This document shows positions 23,105 to 31,603 of a DNA stretch of 39,183 nt, one piece after another. The stretch comes from MGBC114844 sp910585855 (GTDB lineage: Bacteria > Bacillota > Clostridia > Lachnospirales > Lachnospiraceae). The stretch is taken from positions 1 to 39,183 of the forward strand of contig CBFFYP010000042.1 of assembly GCA_965646165.1 (NCBI GenBank). Reading direction: 5' to 3'. The notes under the pieces are model-generated. The model did no database searches, had not been told where the DNA came from, and saw only the letters and a program-made list of their open reading frames with translations. Made by a program: the position numbers and the translations under genes. Numbering within the stretch: the first letter of the stretch is position 1; each line of letters opens with the position of its first letter.

Positions 23105-25138
23105 ATGAAACAAATATTTCAAAAAAAAGACGTTTCACAAAAGAACGTTTGGTTAGAACGAGTGTTTCAAAACAGTTATAGCTGCTGCCTGATTTTAGGT
23201 TTTATCTGCAATTTGGCAGTAGAAACACTAAGCAGAAAATCACCGATTGCAGCAGGACAATATTTGGTTCAGAAACCATTTATATTTTTTTATAATAGCC
23301 TGATTATTGCATTTACATTGTCTGCTGCTTTGTTGGTAAAACGAAGGGCATTTGTTTTTTCTCTGATTTTTGCAGTATGGATTGGAATGGGGCTGGCAAA
23401 CAGCATTTTATTGGTTTTTCGTACTACTCCTTTTACGGCAGTGGATTTGCGGTTGATAGAGTATGCATTTGCCCTGCTGGACAGATATTTTTCGGTATGG
23501 CAGCTTTTTTTATTGGGAGGGCTTCTTTTGGCTGCTGCTTTGGTACTGGCAGTATTGTTTTTAAAAATGCCAAAGCAGGAGAGTGTAGCATGGAAAAAGA
23601 GTTTTGCTTATGTAATTGTTTTGTTTTTTTTGATAAGATGGCTGACTTGGGTAGGGATACAAACAGGTCTTCTGGCAAAAAATTTTGGAAATATCAATCA
23701 GGCATTTCGAGATTATGGTTTTCCCTATGGTTTTAGCAGCAGTTTGATAAATACCGGAATTGATAAACCTAAAGAGTATTCGGTTGACAGTATGGAGGAA
23801 TTATTAGAAGAAGTGACGGATCGACCCATTTATCACAATACAAACAGTTATCAGGAGGAAGTAGAGGAAACGGATTTGCCAAATGTAATCTATTTGCAGT
23901 TGGAGTCTTTTTTTGATCCGGGATATGTAAAGGGAATTACTTGTTCGAAAGATCCGCTTCCTACTTTTAAAGAATGGAAAGAAACCTATTCATCTGGATT
24001 TTTGCAGGTTCCTTCTGTTGGAGCGGGAACAGCCAATACAGAATTTGAAGTTTTAACCGGGATGAATTTGGATTTTTTTGGACCGGGAGAGTATCCTTAT
24101 AAAACGATTTTGCAGGAAACTACCTGTGAAAGTCTTGCCTATAATATGAAAGAACTTGGTTATTGTGCACATGCCATACATAATAACGAAGGGACTTTCT
24201 ATGAGAGGAATAAAGTTTTTTCCCAGTTGGGTTTTGATACCTTTGCTTCTATCGAATATATGCGTATTCGGGAAGTGACGCCGATTGGCTGGGCAAAGGA
24301 TGAAGTGCTGATTGGGGAAATCAAAAAGGCATTAAAAAGTACAGAAAAAAAAGATGTAATCTATGCGATTTCTGTACAGGGGCATGGCAGTTATCCGACA
24401 GAAAAGCTGGAAAACCCAAAGATTCAAGTGACTGGTTTTGCGGAAGATACACAAAATCACGCATTTGAGTATTATGTAAATGAAATCTATGAAATGGATC
24501 AGTTTCTGCATGATTTAGCAATTATGCTGCAAAGTTATCCAGAAAAAGTAATGTTGATTTTGTACGGGGATCATTTGCCGGGGTTTGGTTTTGAGGATAA
24601 GGATTTAAAAAATGGTTCGATTTATCAGACAGAATATGTGATTTGGACGAATTATCCATTGGAAAAGCAGAATCGGGATCTGGAAGCCTATCAGCTTTCT
24701 GCTTATGTAATGAAACGATTGGGATGTCAAAACGGAATTTTGACAAAGTATCATCAGTTATTTGAAGGAAAAGAGGAATATTTGGAAGGTTTGAACCTGT
24801 TGGAATATGATATGCTGTATGGTGAGCAGGAAGTATATGATGGAAAAAATCCCTATCAGCCAACAAAACTTCAGATGGGAACAGAACCGGTTCAGATTTT
24901 TTCGGTAAATGATTCGGAAGAGGAAAACTGTGTTCTTGTACGGGGAAGAAATTTTACGGAATATAGTGTGGTGACTGTGAATGGAAAAGAGGTTTTGCAG
25001 GAATTTACAAATTCGTTTCAAATAAAGTTATATCAGACAATATTGAAAGACGGGGATTTATTGGAAGTGCATCAAATAGGAAAAGACAAGCAGATTCTTA
25101 GTACAGTAAAAAAGATAATACAAAAAGAATCCAAGTAA
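23105..25138 (+). CDS. LTA-synthase-like sulfatase-family phosphoglycerol transferase
   Basis: The 677-residue protein has about five membrane helices in the first 200 residues, then an extracellular alkaline-phosphatase-superfamily domain: LPNVIYLQLESFFDP, SVGAGTANTEFEVLTG (predicted nucleophile Thr near 309), HAIHNNEGTFYERN, VQGHGSYP, LILYGDHLPGFG. These are the LtaS motifs, so it probably transfers glycerol phosphate to a surface polymer. A further 80-residue C-terminal module (VLVRGRNFTEYSVVTVNG ... DGDLLEVHQIG) looks like an IPT/TIG immunoglobulin-type fold and is not standard in LtaS. ATG 23105 is chosen because GGAG lies 7 bases upstream; earlier in-frame starts (23003, 23039, 23072) exist but are worse, and the first lies in a repeat remnant. 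Confidence 0.87.
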   Translation: MKQIFQKKDVSQKNVWLERVFQNSYSCCLILGFICNLAVETLSRKSPIAAGQYLVQKPFIFFYNSLIIAFTLSAALLVKRRAFVFSLIFAVWIGMGLANSILLVFRTTPFTAVDLRLIEYAFALLDRYFSVWQLFLLGGLLLAAALVLAVLFLKMPKQESVAWKKSFAYVIVLFFLIRWLTWVGIQTGLLAKNFGNINQAFRDYGFPYGFSSSLINTGIDKPKEYSVDSMEELLEEVTDRPIYHNTNSYQEEVEETDLPNVIYLQLESFFDPGYVKGITCSKDPLPTFKEWKETYSSGFLQVPSVGAGTANTEFEVLTGMNLDFFGPGEYPYKTILQETTCESLAYNMKELGYCAHAIHNNEGTFYERNKVFSQLGFDTFASIEYMRIREVTPIGWAKDEVLIGEIKKALKSTEKKDVIYAISVQGHGSYPTEKLENPKIQVTGFAEDTQNHAFEYYVNEIYEMDQFLHDLAIMLQSYPEKVMLILYGDHLPGFGFEDKDLKNGSIYQTEYVIWTNYPLEKQNRDLEAYQLSAYVMKRLGCQNGILTKYHQLFEGKEEYLEGLNLLEYDMLYGEQEVYDGKNPYQPTKLQMGTEPVQIFSVNDSEEENCVLVRGRNFTEYSVVTVNGKEVLQEFTNSFQIKLYQTILKDGDLLEVHQIGKDKQILSTVKKIIQKESK

Positions 25139-25154
25139 TTAGGATAGATCGAAC

Positions 25155-26522
25155 GTGAAAGGCATGGGAAGAAAAATGAAATGGATAGCTAGGAAATGGA
25201 AGCAGATATCCGCTTCAAAGCGGATTGTCTGTTTGATTTTTATTGGTGCGGCTGTGATTCTTGGTATCACTGCAGGGCTTCGGGTTTGGGATAAGAGCAG
25301 ACAAAAGCCAAGAGTGTTGACTGCATTAAAAAAACTTGCACAGGAGGCTTACTCTCAAGAACACTCTTTTGCACCATTGCTTCAGATTTTAGAGGAGGGG
25401 GAGATAGAACAGGAGGGTTATGTCAATCTGACTTTTTCTCTAAAAAATGGATGGGGACCGGATTCGATTTGGTTAGGTCAAATGGATCTGGCAGGCTCTT
25501 TTATACAGTATCAATTAAAAACCCAGCAGAAAGAAAAGATTTTTTTAGCGGATACAAAATATCAGATTGCAGGAATCGGTGCGTTAGATATAGAAAGTTA
25601 TCTGACAGAAGAAACATTGATTATGCGGATACCACAGATGCACAGCAGCTATCTGCGTATGAACGGAACAGATCTGAAAAATCGGTATGAACACTCTTTG
25701 CTCTATGATGTATTGGGAGAGAAGCTGACCATGCCTGAAACTGGTATTTTAGTATCCTCTACTCCTGTTTTTCCAAAGAAAAAGGATTTGGAGAAAATAG
25801 AAGTCATTCGGGCGTTTTTAGAGGAATACCATGGGAGGCTGGGTGAGCTTTGGCAGCAGATTCTTGTAAAAAAAGAAGGGGAAATTCAACAGGTTTCAAT
25901 AGGCGGATGTTATGAAGACTGTAATATCTTTCATCTTACTCTGCCGATGGAATTGGTGCGGTGGTATCTAAATACATGCCTGTCAGATACACAAAAAGAA
26001 CAAATTGCTCTGTTTGACTGGGAGAGTGAAACATGGGATGTATTGCTTTATATGGATGATGACAATCATATTCATCGTATGGAAACTCTATTAGAACCAA
26101 AAATAAAAGGAAATCCCTATTGGGTAAAAATAGTTTGTTTTTTAAAAGGAGAGGAACGGCTGCTAGATAAGATACAACTAGAACTGCAGATAAAAAATCA
26201 AACAGAAGAAAAAAATTTTCGGATTGATCTGGAAAATCAGTGGCAGCAGGGAGAGCGAAGAGTCTATTTGATAGTCAATCAGATCGAGCCAAAGAATATT
26301 GAGCGGATTCATGCGAATCTGGTTATGGATACCAGTACCGGAGAAAGCTGTATAGAATATAAAGTATGTCTGCCTTTGCTGGTTTCAGACGGAGAACATG
26401 TGATTCGGCGTTTGGATCAGTCAATAAAAGAACCAGATGGAGAAATGGTGGATTTATTTGAATTGGACTTGATGGGATTTTTAAAATTTAGTAAAGATTT
26501 TAATTTTACTTTATTCCAATAG
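25155..26522 (+). CDS. membrane-anchored protein of unknown function
   Basis: The 455-residue protein has one hydrophobic segment (about residues 24-43) after a very basic N-terminus, so it is anchored with a large extracytoplasmic domain. That domain is rich in beta-strand patterns and contains no catalytic motif I recognise. It begins 16 bases after the LTA-synthase-like gene and is probably cotranscribed, suggesting a cell-surface role. The start is uncertain: GTG 25155, ATG 25164 or ATG 25176 all give the same frame and none has a strong ribosome site. Confidence 0.7.
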   Translation: MKGMGRKMKWIARKWKQISASKRIVCLIFIGAAVILGITAGLRVWDKSRQKPRVLTALKKLAQEAYSQEHSFAPLLQILEEGEIEQEGYVNLTFSLKNGWGPDSIWLGQMDLAGSFIQYQLKTQQKEKIFLADTKYQIAGIGALDIESYLTEETLIMRIPQMHSSYLRMNGTDLKNRYEHSLLYDVLGEKLTMPETGILVSSTPVFPKKKDLEKIEVIRAFLEEYHGRLGELWQQILVKKEGEIQQVSIGGCYEDCNIFHLTLPMELVRWYLNTCLSDTQKEQIALFDWESETWDVLLYMDDDNHIHRMETLLEPKIKGNPYWVKIVCFLKGEERLLDKIQLELQIKNQTEEKNFRIDLENQWQQGERRVYLIVNQIEPKNIERIHANLVMDTSTGESCIEYKVCLPLLVSDGEHVIRRLDQSIKEPDGEMVDLFELDLMGFLKFSKDFNFTLFQ

Positions 26523-26582
26523 CATAAAATCTGGCTTGGGCTACTACAATAATAATAAGGATGTAAGTATTGGACTGATGAG

Positions 26583-27497
26583 ATGAAAAAGAAAAGTATT
26601 TTATTTACATTAACGGCAGTTTTATTGGCAGTTGCAATGCTGTTGTCTTACGAAAGTTCTGCTTTTGTGCGGGCAGAAGGGCTGGCGGATTCTCGAAGCA
26701 GTGAAGAATTAAGAGAAACGGCAGCGGCAATTATGGCAGATACAGCCCCGGATCTGGGGATTACGGCAAAGGCTGCCATTCTTATGGAAGCAGATACCGG
26801 AACGGTAATTTATGAAAAAAATGCAACAGAACGGTTAAGCCCTGCCAGTATTACCAAGGTTATGACATTAATTTTAATTTTTGATGCGATTGAGTCTGGA
26901 CAGATTACACTGCAAGATGAGGTAACAACCAGTGCCTATGCAAAATCAATGGGAGGTTCACAGGTATTTTTAGAGGAAGGAGAGAAACAGACGGTAGAAA
27001 CGCTGATTAAATGTATTGTGGTGGCAAGCGGAAATGATGCCAGTGTGGCAATGGCAGAGTATATCTGCGGCAGTGAAGCGGAGTTTGTAAATCGGATGAA
27101 TGAACGGGCAGCAGGGCTTGGAATGACAGAAACACATTTTGAGGACTGCTGCGGGCTTACGGAATCGGCTACACATTTGACATCTGCAAAGGATGTGGCA
27201 TTGATGTCTAGGGAGTTGATTACAAAGTATCCTCAGATTCATGACTATTCTAGTATCTGGATGGAGAATATTGTCCATGTAACAGAGAAGGGGAGTAGTG
27301 AGTTTGGATTGGCAAATACGAATAAGTTGTTAAAGCAGTATGAGTATTGTAATGGGTTAAAGACAGGAAGTACGAGTATTGCGAAGTATTGTCTTTCGGC
27401 TACGGCGACAAAGGATGGGATTTCTTTGATTGCGGTGGTAATGGCAGCACCGGATTATAAAGTGCGTTTTTCGGAGGCGAAAGCGATGCTTACATAA
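26583..27497 (+). CDS. D-alanyl-D-alanine carboxypeptidase, N-terminal part of an interrupted gene
   Basis: The 304-residue product has a signal peptide (residues 1-31) and a complete serine peptidase S11 domain with SITK (89-92), SGN (149-151) and KTGS (260-263). These low-molecular-weight penicillin-binding proteins trim D-Ala from peptidoglycan stem peptides. The family continues for about 100 residues with a beta-rich C-terminal domain, but here TAA follows at ...AKAMLT. The missing domain is found in frame at 30813-31149, beyond a serine-recombinase element. The catalytic part may still be active but lacks its C-terminal domain. Confidence 0.9.
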   Translation: MKKKSILFTLTAVLLAVAMLLSYESSAFVRAEGLADSRSSEELRETAAAIMADTAPDLGITAKAAILMEADTGTVIYEKNATERLSPASITKVMTLILIFDAIESGQITLQDEVTTSAYAKSMGGSQVFLEEGEKQTVETLIKCIVVASGNDASVAMAEYICGSEAEFVNRMNERAAGLGMTETHFEDCCGLTESATHLTSAKDVALMSRELITKYPQIHDYSSIWMENIVHVTEKGSSEFGLANTNKLLKQYEYCNGLKTGSTSIAKYCLSATATKDGISLIAVVMAAPDYKVRFSEAKAMLT

Positions 27498-27526
27498 GGG
27501 GGTGTGATAATAGGTATAAATTAATT

Positions 27527-27836
27527 GGGGGGAGGACGCCGGATTCTGGAATGGTTGGCATCTTGCTGTTCCGCTTTCCAAAAAACAAGAAGTTCTAAGG
27601 CTTCTTAATATAGGTGGCATCCAACCGGACGAACCGGGTGTAAGGAAGGATGTTATCAACCGTCAGACAGTTTCTTTCTTATTATCCGGGCTAAACACGC
27701 CCCTTTTTTTTCACACCCTGCATGGAAGCAGGATGTGAAAAAAATTCTAGGTTTTTCAAAGAAGCCTAAGAACTTCTAGTTTTTTTCCAAAGTCACTGCA
27801 ATATGCCAACCATTCCAGAATCCGGCTGTTTTTTGG
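27527..27836 (+). repeat. A-type palindromic interspersed repeat (A2)
   Basis: It begins GGGGGGAGGACGCCGGATTC and ends CCAGAATCCGGCTGTTTTTT. The roughly 28-base outer arms pair almost perfectly. It shares the GGGCTAAACACGCCCC and CCTGCATGGAAGCAGG blocks with A1 and A3, but lacks the GGGCGCAATTCGCCC hairpin. Confidence 0.85.
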
Positions 27837-27905
27837 CAATAGTTCAATACGAAAACGTGGTGGTGGTTTATTGTTAATAATTTTAAATGGAAAAATTAAA
27901 AAAAA

Positions 27906-27932
27906 TTAGCACTCACCTATTGACATTGCTAA
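27906..27932 (+). promoter_or_regulatory. CIRCE-like operator (HrcA site)
   Basis: TTAGCACTC (27906-27914), 9 bases, CATTGCTAA (27924-27932). The CIRCE consensus is TTAGCACTC-N9-GAGTGCTAA, so the left arm is perfect and the right arm differs at two positions. Confidence 0.75.
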
Positions 27933-27948
27933 TAATAAGTGTTATATT
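27920..27948 (+). promoter_or_regulatory. promoter of hsp20, overlapping CIRCE
   Basis: TTGACA (27920-27925), 17 bases, TATATT (27943-27948). The -35 hexamer lies inside the CIRCE-like element, so HrcA binding would block it. The leader to hsp20 is about 110 bases. Confidence 0.75.
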
Positions 27949-28066
27949 ACGTATAGAACAAGTAGAAAAGACAGAAAAATAAAAAAACTGTGTTCTGTAT
28001 ATATTATAGAAGAGTCTATAATTATAGTTATAGTATGAAAAATAAATTAAGAAAAGAAAGGAAGTA

Positions 28067-28507
28067 ATGATTATGTTGATGCCTAGTATTTTTGGAGAAA
28101 ATTTATTTGATGATTGGATGGATTTTTCATTTCCTAGAATGAGTGGTGGTCTGATGACAGATACACAAAGTATGATGAAAACAGATGTAAAGGAAACGGA
28201 TCAGGGGTATGAAATTGATGTGGAACTGCCGGGATTTAAAAAGGAAGATGTAAAAGCACAGTTAAAAAATGGATATTTGACTATACAGGCGGTTCAGGAT
28301 GTAAATAATGAGCAAAAAGAAACCGATGGGAAGTATATCAGAAGAGAGCGTTTTACCGGATCGGTAAGCAGAAGTTTTTATGTAGGAGATAAGATAACAG
28401 AAGAGGATATTCATGCGAAGTTTGAAAATGGAATTTTAAAGTTGTCTTTGCCGAAAATGGATACACGTAAGGTGGAACAGAATAATTATATTAGAATTGA
28501 AGGATAG
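28067..28507 (+). CDS. Hsp20/alpha-crystallin small heat shock protein
   Basis: The 146-residue protein contains the alpha-crystallin domain: TDVKETDQGYEIDVELPGFK, KEDVKAQLKNGYLTIQA, YIRRERFTGSVSRSFYVGD, and the C-terminal FENGILKLSLPK. It is an ATP-independent chaperone that holds unfolding proteins. AAAGGAAG at 28057-28064 is close to ATG 28067; in-frame ATGs at 28073 and 28079 are alternatives, and most homologues begin MLMPSIF, equal to 28073. Control by HrcA is suggested by the CIRCE-like site. It is cargo of the integrative element. Confidence 0.93.
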   Translation: MIMLMPSIFGENLFDDWMDFSFPRMSGGLMTDTQSMMKTDVKETDQGYEIDVELPGFKKEDVKAQLKNGYLTIQAVQDVNNEQKETDGKYIRRERFTGSVSRSFYVGDKITEEDIHAKFENGILKLSLPKMDTRKVEQNNYIRIEG

Positions 28508-28508
28508 A

Positions 28509-28549
28509 GGAGGATGCAGGAATCCGAAGGGAGGTTTGTATTGGATTCG
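28509..28549 (-). repeat. B-type repeat remnant
   Basis: GGAGGATGCAGGAATCCGAA followed by GGGAGGTTTG is the reverse of the remnant at 22974-23013, with the arm GAATCC / GGATTC. Confidence 0.5.
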
Positions 28550-28621
28550 TTTGTGTTTCGCATTTTTTATAATTTGTTGTTATTGTAGAATTTTGCAGCA
28601 GTGTTGTTTTGGCTGGCAGAA

Positions 28622-28768
28622 ATAGCCGGAATGGGAGAATAGATCTATGAAGGGTCATCATTTCCCGTCGGCACTTGGGTGCTGTATTTTAGCACCCTAG
28701 TGTCCGCTACGAGGAAATGCTAAGCGAGAGCGGACCCGGAATAGATCTATTCTCCCATTTTGGCGTCC
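28622..28768 (+). repeat. B-type palindromic interspersed repeat (B3)
   Basis: The arms ATAGCCGGAATGGGAGAATA and TATTCTCCCATTTTGGCGTCC pair. The core GGGTCATCATTTCCCGTCGG and GTGTCCGCTACGAGGAAATG match B1 and B2. It fills most of the 342-base gap after hsp20. Confidence 0.85.
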
Positions 28769-28849
28769 GATTTGGGAAAAACTTTAATTTGTACAAGCAG
28801 GTTTTTCATATATATAGTGTAAAAGAGATTAGAGTTAGGAAGTGAAAGT

Positions 28850-29089
28850 ATGGATTTTATGAAAATGAAACAGGTGGATGTTTGCACGGTGGACAGGGAG
28901 TCTTTGGTAGATATTACAAAGATACAGATTGATCAGAATTTGCCGAAGGAACAGCGTTTGGAAGAGTTTCTGAAGCAGGTAAAAAATCCTTATTGTTATC
29001 GTTGCGGAAAGGTTGTGGTAAAAGTGAGTTTTTCGGATACAGAAACTACATTAGAGGAATGTTTGGAACGTTATTTGAAAACGATTTAA
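28850..29089 (+). CDS. DUF6870 family protein
   Basis: This 79-residue protein contains KQVDVCTVDRESLVDI, then IQIDQNLPKEQRLEEFLKQV, PYCYRCGKVVVKVSFSDTE and TLEECLERYL. I recognise it as the DUF6870 family seen near recombinase genes in Lachnospiraceae. The CYRCG pair of cysteines could bind metal, but only two are present. The function is unknown; it may assist the recombinase gene 68 bases downstream (inference). ATG 28850 follows AGGAAGTG. Confidence 0.82.
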   Translation: MDFMKMKQVDVCTVDRESLVDITKIQIDQNLPKEQRLEEFLKQVKNPYCYRCGKVVVKVSFSDTETTLEECLERYLKTI

Positions 29090-29157
29090 ATTTGGTATTG
29101 AGGTGGGGATAAGATTTTGTGTTTGAGTTTTTAGGAGAGGATCGGTGTTAGCGGGGA

Positions 29158-30795
29158 ATGGATCGAATGTATTGTGCGGCTGTTTATGTTCGTTTGTCTA
29201 AGGAGGATGGGGATAAGGGGGAAAGTGATAGTATTGTAAATCAGAAGGATTTTATTTATCATTTTTTAGAGGAACAGTCGGATATTACTGTTTTTGGGGA
29301 GTATGTGGATGACGGGTATAGTGGGGTAAATTTTGAGCGTCCCGGTTTTAAACGTATGATGCAGGAAGTGGCAGTGGGACAGATTGATTGTGTGGTAGTA
29401 AAGGATTTGTCTAGATTTGGAAGGAATTTTGTGGAAACGGGGCGTTATTTGGAGCGGGTTTTTCCGGCTCTGGGGGTTCGGTTTATAGCGATTAATGATG
29501 GGGTTGACAGCGCAAAGGGGCAGACTTCTTCTGATCGGATTTTGATTCCTTTTAAGAATTTGATGAATGATGCGTATTGTCGGGATATTTCGGTGAAGAT
29601 TCGCAGTCAGCTTGAAGTGAAACGAAAAAACGGGGAGTTTATTGGTTCTTTTGCAGTCTATGGTTATAGAAAGTCGCCGGAAGATCGTCATAGATTGATT
29701 GTGGATCGATATGCGGCGGATGTGGTGCAGGAGATTTTTAAGTGGAAGCTAGAGGGAGCAAGTCAGCAAAAGATTGCGGATTGGTTAAATGAGCGGGGGG
29801 AGTTATCTCCGTTGGAATATAAGCGGTTTTGCGGATTGCCTTATCAGTCTGGTTTTCAGGTAAATCTGCAGACAAAGTGGTCGGCAGTAGCGGTTGGACG
29901 TATTCTTTGTAATGAATATTATATTGGGACACTGGTGCAGGGAAAGCGTACTACACCAAATCATAAGGTAAAAAAGATAATACAAAAACCAGAGGAAGAA
30001 TGGATTCGGATAGAAAATCATCATCCGCCTATTATTAAAAAGGAGGATTTTTTTGCAGTAAAGCGGCTGTTATTGCAGGATACCCGTGTTGCACCGAAAG
30101 AGGAAATGGTTTATTTGTTTTCTGGCTTGGTATTTTGTGGGGACTGCGGGCAAAATTTGGTGCGGAATAGTGTGCGCCGAAACGGAAAAAATTATTGTTA
30201 TTATATGTGTGGAAATAATAGAACTAATCGGGTTTGTTCCAGTCATCGGATTCGGGATTCTTTGTTGGAAAGTGCAGTCTTTTTTTCGGTAAGGCAGCAG
30301 ATGGGTATGGCAGATTTTGAAAGGGTTTTCTCTTTTTTTGACTGGCAGGAGGGGAGGGAAAGAAGAGAAGAAAAGGAGAGGGAGAGGGAATTTTTAAAAC
30401 AGAAAAAAAAGGAACAGTATTGTTGTTTTCGGATGGCTTTGGAGAGGGCGAAAACGGAAGGGTTAATCGATCAGGCAGAGTATTTGGAGAGAAAGGAGAT
30501 TTATGATAAAAGACTGCAGAGCGTTTGGGAGAGTGAGGGAAAAGAGAAATGGGAAGGGGTGGAAAGAAGGGGAGAGGAGGAGCGAAGGAAGAGGATGATT
30601 TGTTTATTAATGGGGGATATTGGAAATCGTATAGAAAGGGATGAAAGGGAGTTAGAATCGTTTTGGAATAGTTTAGACAGAACAGGGCAGAGTCGTTATT
30701 TGATAGTGAATTTGATTGAACGGATTGTGGTTTATGAGGACTGCCGTATAGAAATACAGTTTCGATATAGGGATCAGGGGAAGGGGTTTATGTAG
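29158..30795 (+). CDS. large serine recombinase
   Basis: The 545-residue protein has an N-terminal resolvase domain with catalytic Ser14 (YVRLSKEDG), DDGYSGVNFERPGF, and VVVKDLSRFGRNF. A recombinase domain follows (about 160-280), then a zinc-ribbon (CGDCGQNLVRNS ... CYYMCGNNRTNRVCSSH) and a long charged coiled coil (about 400-480), as in TnpX-type enzymes. All key residues look intact. It likely integrated, and may excise, the surrounding 3.3-kb element; its stop codon is 13 bases from the right crossover. The start ATG 29158 follows GCGGGGA; ATG 29167 is also possible. Confidence 0.92.
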   Translation: MDRMYCAAVYVRLSKEDGDKGESDSIVNQKDFIYHFLEEQSDITVFGEYVDDGYSGVNFERPGFKRMMQEVAVGQIDCVVVKDLSRFGRNFVETGRYLERVFPALGVRFIAINDGVDSAKGQTSSDRILIPFKNLMNDAYCRDISVKIRSQLEVKRKNGEFIGSFAVYGYRKSPEDRHRLIVDRYAADVVQEIFKWKLEGASQQKIADWLNERGELSPLEYKRFCGLPYQSGFQVNLQTKWSAVAVGRILCNEYYIGTLVQGKRTTPNHKVKKIIQKPEEEWIRIENHHPPIIKKEDFFAVKRLLLQDTRVAPKEEMVYLFSGLVFCGDCGQNLVRNSVRRNGKNYCYYMCGNNRTNRVCSSHRIRDSLLESAVFFSVRQQMGMADFERVFSFFDWQEGRERREEKEREREFLKQKKKEQYCCFRMALERAKTEGLIDQAEYLERKEIYDKRLQSVWESEGKEKWEGVERRGEEERRKRMICLLMGDIGNRIERDERELESFWNSLDRTGQSRYLIVNLIERIVVYEDCRIEIQFRYRDQGKGFM

Positions 30796-30808
30796 ATTTT
30801 GACACAGG

Positions 30809-31149
30809 CATATGGGTATAGTGTGTGCAGATTGTTTCAGGATGAAAATTCAGAGGAACTGCCGCAGATTGTTGTGGAAGGCGGAGTAAAGGAATGGGTG
30901 TCGCTTCAGTTTCAAAAAGGGTTTTCTTATTTGAGTATAGATGGAACGGATGTAGGGCAGATTGAGAAAAAGATAGAACTGCCAAAAGGATGCAAAGCTC
31001 CAATAACGGAAGGAGGGGTTGCTGGGAGAGCTGTTTATTATTTAAATGGGGCTGAGATTGGTAGTGTAGATATTTTGTATAAGGAAAGTGTGGAACGTGC
31101 AGGATATTGGGATTATTTTCGGAAGTTGGTAGAGATTTATTTGATTTAG
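30809..31149 (+). pseudogene. C-terminal domain of the interrupted D-alanyl-D-alanine carboxypeptidase
   Basis: From the split Tyr codon onward, 112 residues read YGYSVCRLFQDENSEELPQI ... KKIELPKGCKAPITEGGVAG, RAVYYLNGAEIGSVDILYKE, SVERAGYWDYFRKLVEIYL. This is the beta-rich C-terminal domain plus terminal amphipathic helix of DacF/PBP5-type enzymes. An upstream in-frame TTG (30799) has no ribosome site, so it is probably not translated. Fused to 26583-27496 after removal of 27497-30812 it gives a normal 416-residue protein. Confidence 0.85.
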
Positions 31150-31162
31150 GGAATCAGACGTT

Positions 31163-31504
31163 GGGGGACGCCAAATTCGAAAACGATGGGCAGCCTGCTG
31201 TTCCGGTTTCCAAAAAGCAAGAAGTTCTAAGACTTCTGCCTTTCCACACATCCAACCGGACAGACCGGGGCGCAATTCGCCCTCATGACAGCCGAAATGA
31301 AATGGGTGTAAGGAAGGATTTTATCAACCGTAAGATAGCTTCTTTCTTATTATCCGGGCTAAACACGCCCCTTTTTTTTCACACCCTGCATGGAAGCAGG
31401 ATGTGAAAAAAATCTTAGGTTTTCGAGCAGAAGTCCAAGAACTTCTAACTTTTTTCCAAAGTCACTGCAGGCTGCCCATCGTTTTCGAATCTGGCTGTTT
31501 CTTG
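31163..31504 (+). repeat. A-type palindromic interspersed repeat (A3)
   Basis: It begins GGGGGACGCCAAATTCG and ends CGAATCTGGCTGTTTCTTG. The outer arms pair through CGATGGGCAGCCTGC / GCAGGCTGCCCATCG. All internal blocks of A1 are present, so it is a good reference copy. It fills most of the 454-base gap between 31150 and 31603. Confidence 0.88.
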
Positions 31505-31603
31505 CCCCGGAACAAAAAAAGAATGGTATTTAAACTTTGCGGAAGACTTGTTCTGTAATAACACATCGTTTCTGCCGTGATTTAACGAATAGCGAGAGGC
31601 GGT

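Larger units (their letters stand above)
27497..30812. mobile_element. 3.3-kb serine-recombinase integrative element inside a carboxypeptidase gene
   Basis: The boundaries are the two CATA copies at 27493-27496 and 30809-30812. Joining the flanks at CATA gives codons ...ATG CTT ACA TAT GGG TAT AGT..., restoring the carboxypeptidase frame without a stop. The element carries hsp20 with a CIRCE-like promoter, DUF6870 and a large serine recombinase whose stop is 13 bases from the right boundary. It has collected repeats A2 and B3 and a B remnant. The joined circle would have GACACAGG-CATA-AGGGGGTGTG, a loosely symmetrical attP-like site. The short identical core and single recombinase fit large-serine-integrase insertion. 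Confidence 0.8.
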
